From positions 1,360,001-1,424,000 of the forward strand of contig CM020513.1 in assembly GCA_009823395.1 (NCBI GenBank): 64,000 nt of DNA. The letters are read 5' to 3'. Of the stretch, positions 45,370 through 64,000 are shown one piece after another (position 1 is the first letter of the stretch; each line of letters starts with the position of its first letter). The DNA comes from Thamnaconus septentrionalis (Eukaryota > Chordata > Actinopteri > Tetraodontiformes > Monacanthidae). Made by a program: the position numbers and the translations under genes. The notes under the pieces were generated by a model that worked only from the letters and a program-made list of their open reading frames with translations, searched no databases and was not told the origin of the DNA.

Positions 45370-45625
45370 TCTGTCCGTCTCCACTCGCGTCTTCTGGAAC
45401 TTTGACAGGACACCAGAGGCTATGATTATTGGTCCCTCGAAGCCGCCGTCGTCGTTGTCATTGCTTCAGAGATCGTATATCGGTTAAGACGCTCCCTACC
45501 TCTAGCAGTTTGACATTGTTTTGGTCGTTAGCTTGGAGCTAGCTGCCCCGTCTCCTCGCCCTCTCTCTCTCTCGTCTTCTCAGACTTTGGACTATCGTCC
45601 GCCGGGTTGTGGTTTCAAGGTTCCG
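45370..45625 (+). promoter_or_regulatory. eci2: Probable ECI2 promoter and 5' UTR
   Basis: CpG content rises sharply from about 45,370 (for example CCTCGAAGCCGCCGTCGTCG) and a pyrimidine-rich CTCTCTCTCTCTCGTCTTCT tract lies about 60 bp before the ATG at 45,626. No TATA box is apparent, as is usual for housekeeping metabolic genes. The start of transcription cannot be placed. Confidence 0.4.
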
Positions 45626-55539
<9,914 letters not shown>

Positions 55540-56038
55540 GGGAGGGAGAGAGAGTAGGCGTGTCCAGGGAGAGAGAGAGAGTGGGCGGTCGTGTCGCTGA
55601 GAGACAGAGAGAGAGAGAGATTGGGGCGGTGAGAAATGGGTGGAGCTCCTCCTCTACCTTCTCTACCTTCTTCATCTTCCTCCTCTACCTGTTCTTTTTC
55701 TTCTCCTCCTTCTGTGCCTTCAGCTCTCCAGTGCAGCTCATTGTTTTGTCTTGTGGTTGCCCTGAACAAAGTTGGCCGCTGAGCTTCAGGAACCAGAGAG
55801 GTCGATGACAGGAAGGCCACCGTTAGAACATAGTGGGATGTTTACACACAGCGCCAGCCTTTCATGAACCACATCCTTCCTGATGGTTGAATGGAGAAAG
55901 AAAAAAAAAAAGGTAGCAGCAGAGTCCAGGGTTTATGAAAGAATTCAAATTCCCTCTGAACACCTCTGAGAAACCACTGGAGATTTTTCTTCTTCTTCTT
56001 CTGCAGTTTGAAACGTAATTTTGAAGTCCTGACAACTG

Positions 56039-56044
56039 AATAAA
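56039..56044 (+). terminator. eci2: ECI2 poly(A) signal
   Basis: AATAAA lies 500 bp after the ECI2 stop codon and is followed within about 20 bp by a GTGTGTGTG-rich downstream element. No better signal lies between the stop and this point. Confidence 0.65.
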
Positions 56045-56079
56045 ATGGTTTTAACTTGAAGAGTCGTGTGTGTGTGTGA

Positions 56080-56350
56080 AGGTCCTTCCACATCGGGCAA
56101 AAGGCGAAGCGACGCGAAAAGGCGAATGTCTGGCCAGCGTTTTTTTTGTCTGTACATTGTACATACCAAGTGCAATGTGAATATGCGTCTAAAATTTTGC
56201 TAAGCAAGTGAAGTTTGGGGCTCTTTCTGTCGTGCCAAAGGAGAAACAATGGAGTCAACCTCATCCTCAACTGATGATGTCCTGGTGATGGTTGGATTAA
56301 AAAAGAATAGAAGTCTTTTGATACACCCAATATTGTTCTATTGTTATGTA
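56080..56350 (+). mobile_element. Partial copy of the same Harbinger family, reverse of 53,596-54,554
   Basis: AAGGTCCTTCCACATCGGGC, then AAAGGCGAAGCGACGCGAAA and a GGAGAAACAATGGAGTCAAC stretch match the complement of the right part of the intron 8 element. Similarity ends near TATTGTTCTATTG at 56,345, so only one terminus is present. It directly follows the ECI2 poly(A) region. Confidence 0.7.
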
Positions 56351-56778
56351 TGTGTGTAAAGAATAGGAAATAATTCAAGGCTGCTGTCCGCGTGGGCTGT
56401 AAGTGTCCATGCTTTGGAAGGCAAGAGCCTAGCTCGATGGACAATCTGCCGATAGGACAAGTCCAGGTCCTAGGCGTGGTTGTGGGATGAAGCGATGACA
56501 CCAAGACCCCCAGGACAGCACAATCCAGCTCCTGGCGCAGTGGTCATCACCTGCCGGGGACACATAGTGCGGCAGTATCATGCATATTGAGCATACTGTA
56601 CAAAGCACAATGAGAGCTAGTTTGGACAGAGTAGATAGAGTCAAAAGAGTCAAAGATTGATTGGGTGAGGAGAGTGATAGAAGCTCCGCCTGCACAGAGC
56701 AACGGTCCCTGTAGCGGGAGCGAAAGATCTCCCTCCACGGCGTAAGCCTATAGCAGCTTAACTGACAGTGGATGGAAT

Positions 56779-59700
56779 CTAACTATAAGCTTTAAGAAAA
56801 AGGAAAGTCTTAAGTCTACTCCTAAATAAACTAACTGTGTCTGCCCCCCTCACCGAGGCTGGAAGATGATTCCAAAATAAAGGTGCCAGGAAACTGAAAC
56901 GCCTACCTCCTGACCTAACTCTAGAAATTTTTGGGATAACTAAAAGACCTGAATCCTCAGAGCGAAGGGCTCTTGGAGGATGATAAAGTTCAATTAGTTC
57001 CCTAATATAAGAAGGAGCCTGAGAATGAAGAGCTTTGTAAGTTAAAACTAGAATCTTAAATTCAATTCTAAATTTGACTGGCAGCCAATGCAAGGAAGCT
57101 AAGATTGGAGTAATATGCTGCCTCCTTCTAGTTCCGGTTAACAATCGTGCCACAAAGTTTTGGATTAACTGTAATGTCCTAAGGGACGAATTTGGGCATC
57201 CTGCTAGTACCGAGTTACAGTAATCTAGCCTAGATGTAACAAAAGCATGGATTATTTTTTCAGCGTCTTTGAAGGACAAAAAAACTCGAATTTTGGCAAT
57301 GTTTCTTAAGTGGAAGAAAGCTGACCTCCCCACATTCTGTATATGAGAATTAAAGGTCAGGTCCTGATCAAAAGTGACTCCAAGGTTCCTCACAGTAGAA
57401 CTGGGTGTAGTACCAAATAGACCACATTGTCCATCAAAGGCTCTGTCCCTACTCTCTCGCGAACCAAATATAATGACCTCAGTTTTATCGGTATTAAGCA
57501 ACAAGAAATTCTGTGTCATCCAAGTTCTGACATCATGAAGACAAGATTCCAATTTGGCCAACTGATGAGCCTCATTTGCCTTAAAAGACAAGTACAGCTG
57601 TGTGTCATCTGCATAGGAATGGAAACTGATGTTATGCTTTCTGATGATGTCACCAAGAGGTGACATGTAGATGTTGAAGAGGAGGGCCAAGTACAGATCC
57701 TTGCGGGACACCATGACTAACCCTCCTACGTTCCGATGAATGATTATGAACATGAACAAACTGAAAGCGGTCAGACAAGTAAGATCCAAACCAGTCCAAG
57801 GCGCGATCCTTGATGCCAATAGCATTTTCTAATCTCCTAAGAAGAATGCTGTGGTCAACTGTATCAAATGCTGCACTGAGATCTAGGAGGACCAGAACAG
57901 AGAGAAGACCTCGGTCAGATGCACACAAGAGATCATTACTTACCTTAAGCAATGCAGTTTCAGTGCTATGTCCAACTCTGAAGCCTGACTGAAAAACCTC
58001 AAATAGATTGCTGTCGTTCAAGAAGTCCACAAGCTGCCTAGCAACAACTTTTTCTAAGATCTTAGAGAGAAACGGAAGGTTCGAAATTGGCCTATAATTT
58101 GAAAGCACACTCGAGTCCAAATTGGGTTGAAGCAATGGGGAAACCTCCTTGAGAAGCCTGGTTGGAATTGTGGTCGGCTTAGCAGAGGAGACAAGAGAAT
58201 AAAGTTCAGAGAGTCCAACTTGCCGAAAACTCCCGAAATAAACACTGGCTGCCATGTTGAGAAAGATCTGCCATGTGACCAGTGGAAGACAAAGAAGACA
58301 AAGAATTCCCAATCTCAGTTCTAATATCTTCTACTTTTTGCTGGAAGAAATTCAAGAAATCGTTGCTTGACAGGCCAATAGGGACGCATGGCTCAACACA
58401 ATGATGGCTCCTCGTCAGCTTAGCAACTGTACTAAATAAAAACTTTGGATTGTTCTTGTTGGAGTCAATAAGAGCAGAATAGTAGGAAGTTCTACTGATA
58501 CGCAGGGCCTTTTTATAGGACCTAAAGCAATCCTGCCAAGTCTTGAAGGATGAAGCTGTTTTTGACGAACGCCAAGTTCTCTCAAGCCTTCGCAAATTTC
58601 GTTTTAATTTTTGTAGTAGAGGAAGTAAACCAAGGGGCTGATCGATCCTGCCTTTTCATTCTTACCTTATAAGGGCAAGATCATCCAATGTTGATTTCAG
58701 AATACCAGAAAAACGATCTGTCAAGGAGTCAAGATCAAGATCAGTCAAGTGGGTGGGGGGAGAGGCCGGAAGCATGTCCAGAGGTACAAGAGCATCAAGC
58801 AGATCAGGAAGCCTCTCTTTAAATTCAGCAACAACAGAGTCCGAAATGTTTCTACTCATTATAGACCTTGCTTGGGGAATGTGATCCGCCACAATAAAGC
58901 CGAAAGTGATCAGAAAGTGGTCAGACAAAACGTCATTTCGGGAAAGATTGTCAACTGCTCCACACCAAGTCCAAAAGTGAGCACAAGATCCAAAGTATGA
59001 CTATGCTTATGAGTGGGTACATTCACAACTTGAAGAAAGCCTAAGGAGTCAAGGATAGATTTGAAATGAGAACTCAGACTGTCACTCTCAATGTCAACAT
59101 GGATATTAAAATCTCCAATCACTATGATCTTATCCTTAGTCAATGCTAAAGTAGACAAAAACTCTGAAAATTCATCTAAGAAAGAAGAATATGGACCGGG
59201 GGGACGGTAGACAACAATGAATTCAACGGAATCTGCCTGTCTATCAGGTGACAGCAAAATAGACATCGCTAAACTCTCGAATGAACTATAAATAGATTGA
59301 GCCTTGAGATTGACTAACAAATAGCTGCAACGCCACCTCCTCGACCACTATCACGAGCCTGATGAGTATTAATATGACTAGGAGGAGTGGCTTCATTAAG
59401 ACTAAAACATTCATCTTGACGTAACCATGTCTCTGTGAGGCCAAAAATATCAACATTATGTTCACTAATCAAATCATGAACTAAAACTGCCTTGGAATGT
59501 AGAGACCTAATGTTAAGGAGGCCACATTTCACCATTTTGTTTGTGGGAGACCCTGGAGCCACCTCCGACCGGGCCCCCTTATTTCTACAATCTATTCGAA
59601 TTAGGTTACTATAATCGATTGGAGATTTGCACAGCATAAGAGGTTTGGAGGTGCGAGGGACCGACACAACTTCTATTGGAAAAGACTGGCAGGGCTTCGA

Positions 59701-59781
59701 GGACTTACTAACGGCTGGGGACGGCAGTGAGAGAAGCCCAGAGTAGCGTGTAGGACTACAACTCTGTTGCCTGGTCTCCAC
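56779..59781 (-). pseudogene. L2 ORF2: endonuclease and reverse transcriptase, frame-broken
   Basis: Near 59,540 the protein reads MVKCGLLNIRSLHSKAVLVH and FGLTETWLRQDE, the start of the AP-type endonuclease. After a shift at about 59,320 it continues with YRPPGPYSSFLDEFSEFL and the catalytic IGDFNIHVD. A linker with RRLERTWRSSKT and AKLTRSHH (58,595-58,380) precedes the reverse transcriptase: [61 protein letters not shown] and, after a break near 57,660, [15 protein letters not shown]. The tail has [11 protein letters not shown] and [20 protein letters not shown] and ends [13 protein letters not shown]. The YADD catalytic site is intact, but at least four frame changes block the product. In life it nicks DNA and copies L2 RNA in place. 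Confidence 0.9.
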
Positions 59782-59821
59782 CCTGGAGCATCAGTGAGTG
59801 GAAGCTAAAATTTTAACTATA

Positions 59822-60738
59822 TTGCTAGATAAGAGAGCTGCACCTTCCCGGGTGGGATGAATGCCATCCTCCTAACAAGACCAGGCTTGCCCCAGAAAGG
59901 CTTCCAGTTATCTACAAAGCCCACCGAGTTATTGGGACACCACCCTGACAGCCAACGGTGAAAAGATGACATGCGGCTAAACATCTCATCGTTCCTAACA
60001 TTTGGCAAGGGCCAGAGAAAACTACTTCGTCCGACATGGTCTGAGCAAATGCGCACACGAAGCTACGTTTAACTTAGTGACCTCGGACGTTTCAGGCGTG
60101 CATCATTGAAACCACAGTGAATTACAATCCGCCTAAATCTCCGTTTATTCTTAGCCATTAACTTTAAATGCCCTTCAATATCGCCCGCCCTGGCCCCGGG
60201 ATGCACTTCACTGTGGCCGATGGCTGTCCCACGTTAACATGCCTCACTATAGACGAGCCGATCACCAGAGTGTCAATCTCAGTCGGCGTGCTGCTGAGTG
60301 GGGCAAACTTATTCGAGACATGGACGGAGGGGCCTGGTGTTGAGAATGGTGGTGGTGCCCGGCAGACTTGTTAAGGCTACGCTTCCTCCTGACAGTCACC
60401 CATCCGACCTTTCCCGGCTGCTCGGGAGCGCGAAGGAGGGAACTAGTGGGACCTAGAGACTCCGGCGCCACGCTAGCGAATGAACGCTCCGCTCCAGCTA
60501 GGCTAACCCTACTAGCTACGGGACTACTATGCTCGAAGGAGCGAAGACGTTCCTCAAGCTGGCTAAGTCTCGCCTCAAGCGCTAACATAGCACTACATTT
60601 AATACACATCCCTGACTCGGTAATTGAGGACGAGCTAAAGCTAAGCATCTGGCAGTGTGAGCAAGAAAAGACGGGAGGAGAGAGAGGGACAGGGAGAGGT
60701 GAGAGGGAGAAGCCATGGCTTCGACTGTGCTTGTGCAA
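59822..60738 (-). pseudogene. L2 ORF1 with zinc motif, coiled coil and SGNH-esterase domain
   Basis: The first part (from about 60,738) holds a CSHC...CIKC pair of Cys-x2-Cys motifs, then MLALEARLSQLEERLRSF, a short coiled coil. A basic linker is followed by NKFAPLSSTPTEIDTLVIGS with [10 protein letters not shown] (about 60,310-60,240), where the G-S-S is the nucleophile block of SGNH/GDSL hydrolases. After frame breaks the end [14 protein letters not shown] (about 59,870-59,825) carries the D-x-x-H catalytic pair. Esterase domains of this kind are known in ORF1 of CR1/L2-type LINEs; their role is thought to involve membranes or RNA particles. Several stops in the middle show decay. Confidence 0.75.
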
Positions 60739-60875
60739 ACAGATAGAGATAGGTGTATTGAGAACAGACTAAATAATTTGGAGAACGATCACCTTTTAAG
60801 AGAAAACAGTCGAGTGGTTCGCTCAGTCAGAGCTCAAGAGCGGCGTGGCTGGCTGGCCGGCTGCGCTGTCGCCAG

Positions 60876-60908
60876 TCTGGTTGGAGCTAAAGGAAAGCTC
60901 CAACCAGA
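60876..60908. repeat. 13-bp inverted repeat at the L2/Gypsy junction
   Basis: TCTGGTTGGAGCT at 60,876-60,888 is followed after 7 bp by its perfect complement at 60,896-60,908. The right arm belongs to the Gypsy coding sequence. Confidence 0.85.
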
Positions 60909-62990
60909 CCCTGCCAAGATAGAGGCAGTGGTAGGCTGGCCTCAGCCCTCTATTCGCAAGCAACTGCAACAGTTCCTGGGCTTCGCCAACTTTTACCGGA
61001 GGTTCATCCGAGACTACAGTAAGGTGGCGGCTCCGCTGACCCGGCTCACATACCTCCACTCACCTCCACTTCGTCTGGACTCCTGAGGCTGATGCCGCAT
61101 TTCGCCACCTGAAGGAGCTGTTTCCCTCAGCTCCGGTGTTGACTCATTCTGGCTCCAATTCATCGTCGCAGTAGACGCCTCTAACACTGGCATTGGAGTG
61201 TGCTTTCCCAGAGGAGTCCCAAAGACCAGAAGGTGCATCCCTGTACCTTCTTCTCCAGGAAGCTGTCCCCAGCGGAGAAGAACTACGATGTCGGGAACCG
61301 TGAAGTGTTGGTTATGGTGGCTGCATTGCAGGAGTGGAGACACTGGTTGGAAGGCTCAGAGGCACCATTCCTGGTACTCATCGATGACAAGAATCTTCTA
61401 TATCTCCATTCAGCCAAGCGGCTCAACTCCCGTCAGGCCAGGTGGGCACTATTTTTTGGACGTTTTAATTTTGCTCTGTCATATCGTCCAGGTTCCCGCA
61501 ACGCCAAGCCAGATGCGTTATCCCGTATACACAAACCATCGCAGGAGAAGGGGGAACCTGAGACGATCCTTCCTGCATCTTGCTTCATCCGGTCTGCGGT
61601 CTGAGATATTGAAAGGGTGGTACTGAGAGCACAACAGCAAGATCCAGATCCGTGTTCAGGCCCCAAGGACCGTCTATTTGTTCCTGCTAGCGTGAAGGCT
61701 CAGGTCCTGCAATGGGGTCACTCCTCTAAACTCACCTGCCACCCTGGAGTCAACCGAACTCTTAGATTCCTCCAGCAACGTTTCTGGTGGCCTGGAATGG
61801 GGCAGGATGTCAGGGAGTTTGTCGCTGCTTGCTCTGTGTGTTGCCGTGTGAAGTCATCCCATAGACCTCCTACTGGCCTCCTTCAAACTCTCCCAGTTCC
61901 CAGACGTCCCTGGTACCACATCGCCGTCGACTTCATCACGGGTCTGCCACCCTCTGAAGGTAACACCGTCATTTTGACTGTTGTGGACAGGTTTTCTAAG
62001 ATGGTTCACTTCGTTCCTCTCCCTAAACTCCCATCTGCCATGGAAACCGCTAACCACCTGGTGGCTCACGTCTTCCGGCTCCATGGTTTGCCCACGGACA
62101 TTGTCTCTGACCGAGGCCCCAAATTCACTTCCCGCGTCTGGCTGGCCTTCTGAAAGGCCATAGGGGCCTCGGTCAGCATGTCCTCTCGTTTTCATCCACA
62201 AACTAATGGACAAACTGAGAGAGCCAACCAGGATCTGGAATCTGCTCTCCGCTGTGTGTCTGCCCGCCATCCTGCCTCCTGATCTACTGTCATGTGCCTT
62301 GGGTGCAATACTCCCACAACTCCCTCACTTCTGCTGCTACGGGTATGTCGCCATTAATGGTTGTGTATGGTTACCAGCCACCATTGTTTCCACCCCAGGA
62401 ACAGAGTGTTGCAGTGTCCTCGGTGAAGGACCACCTACGCCGTTGCCATCGAGTATGGAGGCATGCGAGAGAAGCCCTGCCCGGCACAGCACCACTTAAC
62501 CGCCTGCTAGCAGATAAGCATCGAATTCCTGCCCCAGACTACCATCCAGGGCAGAAGGTGTGGTTGGCAACCCGTGACCTCCCGATCCAAGTGGACTTGC
62601 GTAAACTGGCTCCCAGGTTTATCGGCCCCTTTGAAATTGAGAAGATCATTAACCCTGCTGCTGTTCGTTTAAAACTTCCTGACTCTCTCAAGGTCCACCC
62701 AGTCTTCCACGTCTCCCTTCTAAAACCAGTCATCACAAGCCCTCTCAGCCCTCCTGCCGAGTCCCCACCACCTCCCCTGCTCATCGACAACCGCTTACAT
62801 CGTGCGCAAGATCCTGGACGTGCGACGTCGAGGTCGGGGGTTCCAGTACTTAGTTGACTGGGAGGGGTATGGCCCAGAGGACCGTTCCTGGATTCCCCGC
62901 TCCCTCATTATCGGGGATCAACTGTTGAAGGACTTTTACCGAGAGTTTCCCAACAAGCCTTTCTCCAACTTCTCCAGTTGGCAGAGGGCT
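60889..62990 (+). pseudogene. Chromovirus (Ty3/Gypsy) pol: RT tail, RNase H, integrase, chromodomain
   Basis: The sequence enters pol at the end of reverse transcriptase: [19 protein letters not shown] and [20 protein letters not shown] (60,893-61,020). RNase H follows after a shift, with [20 protein letters not shown] and [19 protein letters not shown] (61,260-61,530). Integrase has the H-x-G zinc-finger start (THP-type, about 61,735), [37 protein letters not shown] and IVSDRGPKF, then [15 protein letters not shown] after a stop at 62,151. A C-terminal part ([24 protein letters not shown]) leads to a chromodomain at 62,805-62,960: [20 protein letters not shown] and [11 protein letters not shown]. 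Integrase D, D, E residues are visible. Frame breaks near 61,080, 61,600, 62,150 and 62,790 make it dead. Gag, protease and the 5' LTR are lost at the L2 junction. Confidence 0.9.
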
Positions 62991-63022
62991 TTCACCCCGT
63001 TGTGTCCAACACTCTCAAAAAT

Positions 63023-63543
63023 TGTTATATTTCCTGGATATGCTTTTATTTTGTTGTCGCTCTACTTCCTGTTAGAGTCAGTCTCTTTACCTTTTTCTTT
63101 CCAGGGCTGGCACGGTACAGGTTCGGCTGATTAGAACTGGCTGAGGGCAATCCCAATCAGCAGCAGCAGTATATAGGTCCGGCAGTTCTCCTCCTCCATG
63201 CCAGAACGTCTCGTTGCCAGTCCCTAGAGTCACTGCCCTGCGCTCTGTGTATTGATGGTCTATGTCCAAGTGCCTTGGTAACCTTTTGTATCTATTTAGT
63301 TCTCATCCTAGCCAGTCTAGTGATTTTTTTGTTCCCTGCCTGTTTGTGGCTTCCTACCGTTGGTAGTGATTTTGTTTTTTGTTCTCCTGGAACCGTTACC
63401 CTGGAGGTTCCAGCGGTTTTTTTTCTCGTTCAGTTTCTTCAGTCCTGCTGCCAGTCCTGCATGTCTTTGGCAATAAAAAACATTTTTTCCTACCTGGAGA
63501 CCTATGTCCGCGCTTGAGTCCAGACGTCGTTCCACACCTAACA
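63023..63543 (+). mobile_element. 3' LTR of the chromovirus
   Basis: The block starts TGTTA and ends TAACA, the inverted TG...CA ends of an LTR. It contains a TATA-like AGTATATAGG near 63,169, an AATAAA-type site in GGCAATAAAAAAC near 63,472 and a GT-rich downstream part. It begins 35-60 bp after the end of the pol frame. Its length (521 bp) is normal for fish Gypsy elements. The matching 5' LTR is absent. Confidence 0.75.
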
Positions 63544-63884
63544 ATTATATAGATAATGTTCTTTTTGTCTTCCCTTCAGATCAGTTATTTTCTTCTTTTG
63601 TTAAGACAAGAAACACTGTTAACATTGTTGCTGCGCAAATGCACATATACATCTACATAAACACACATACACACAATGGGAAAGCTTTAAGTTTCAGGTT
63701 GGTGGCAGTCACTTGTGTGAAGTGTGTGTGGAATGTAAGTCAATCAACACAGATGACCTTTGAACACACATTTACACACAAACACACACACACAGGTACA
63801 GTGCCTGTAAGACACACTTAGTAATGTATAAACACAAAGCGTGAGCTAATGTGATGTTGGCACCATGCCTCAGTGTGTGATTAC

Positions 63885-63885
63885 A

Positions 63886-63919
<34 letters not shown>

Positions 63920-63945
63920 ACACACACACACACACACACAGTTAA
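63885..63945. repeat. (CT)n(CA)n microsatellite
   Basis: A CT run of about 14 repeats is followed by a short CAGA break and a CA run of about 10 repeats. Confidence 0.95.
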
Positions 63946-64000
63946 TGGTTAAGCGTTAATCACCAGTCTCTACTCAAACACCTCTAGATTCAGGCTCAGC

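Larger units (their letters stand above)
56360..60840 (-). mobile_element. Nearly full-length L2-clade LINE
   Basis: Reading right to left there is a 5' region (60,840-60,739), ORF1 with an esterase-type domain (60,738-59,822), ORF2 with endonuclease and reverse transcriptase (59,781-56,779) and a 3' UTR of about 400 bp. Layout and motifs match L2 elements of fish. Frame breaks in both ORFs make it inactive. Exact ends and a target duplication could not be set. Confidence 0.85.

Noticed and set aside
55579..55625. GA-rich tract after the ECI2 stop as a regulatory element
   Set aside because: It is a simple GAGA repeat in the 3' UTR with nothing specific to support a regulatory role.

Overview
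This window is vertebrate nuclear DNA, almost certainly from a ray-finned (teleost) fish. It contains one clear spliced protein-coding gene, ECI2 (enoyl-CoA delta-isomerase 2, plus strand, coding exons from 45,626 to 55,539). Nearly everything else is transposable-element DNA of types typical of teleosts: hAT, Tc1, piggyBac and PIF/Harbinger transposons, L2 and other LINEs, Gypsy/chromovirus retrotransposons and a V-SINE, with many (GT)n/(CA)n microsatellites. There are no operons, ribosome-binding sites, tRNA or rRNA genes, and no CRISPR array.

Left third (1-17,599): a graveyard of element fragments. In order there are a hAT remnant with an ORF (1-1,043), a Sushi-like Gypsy LTR/gag relic broken by a possible Penelope-like insertion (1,044-2,990), a candidate orphan exon on the minus strand (3,885-4,045), a deleted piggyBac element with TTAA duplications (4,461-5,374), a decayed Gypsy pol (5,476-7,080), a V-SINE with a 12-bp target duplication (8,984-9,365), a Tc1 element with TA duplications (10,303-11,788) and a BED-finger hAT with an 8-bp duplication (12,309-14,776). 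One LINE is split at a single nucleotide position. Its two halves now lie about 7 kb apart in opposite orientations, each abutting the same end of an inverted-arm repeat, which points to an inversion.

Centre (17,600-44,172): a composite hAT transposon about 26.6 kb long, bounded by matching termini and a perfect 8-bp duplication (GTCTACAC). Inside it sit another hAT (18,708-21,190), which itself holds a small PIF/Harbinger element carrying a Myb/SANT-like gene (20,175-20,957), and then a huge irregular tandem array (21,517-43,984) flanked by an identical 54-bp direct repeat. The array has ten copies of one AT-rich module, ten short hairpin units in three clusters, and five copies of a cassette that looks like a TATA promoter, a non-coding exon with consensus splice donor, a short intron, an acceptor and AATAAA. 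Each cassette is preceded by a solo terminus resembling a Sleeping Beauty-type Tc1 end. This array is the most unusual structure in the window.

Right third (44,173-64,000): ECI2 has 11 coding exons that together encode 417 residues: a presequence, an acyl-CoA-binding domain, a crotonase domain and a C-terminal AKL peroxisomal signal. Its introns hold a nested MITE, an antisense LINE reverse transcriptase, a Harbinger derivative and very long (GT)n tracts abutting three splice acceptors. Downstream are a nearly full-length but frame-broken L2 LINE with an esterase-type ORF1 (minus strand) and a chromodomain-bearing Gypsy element with its 3' LTR.
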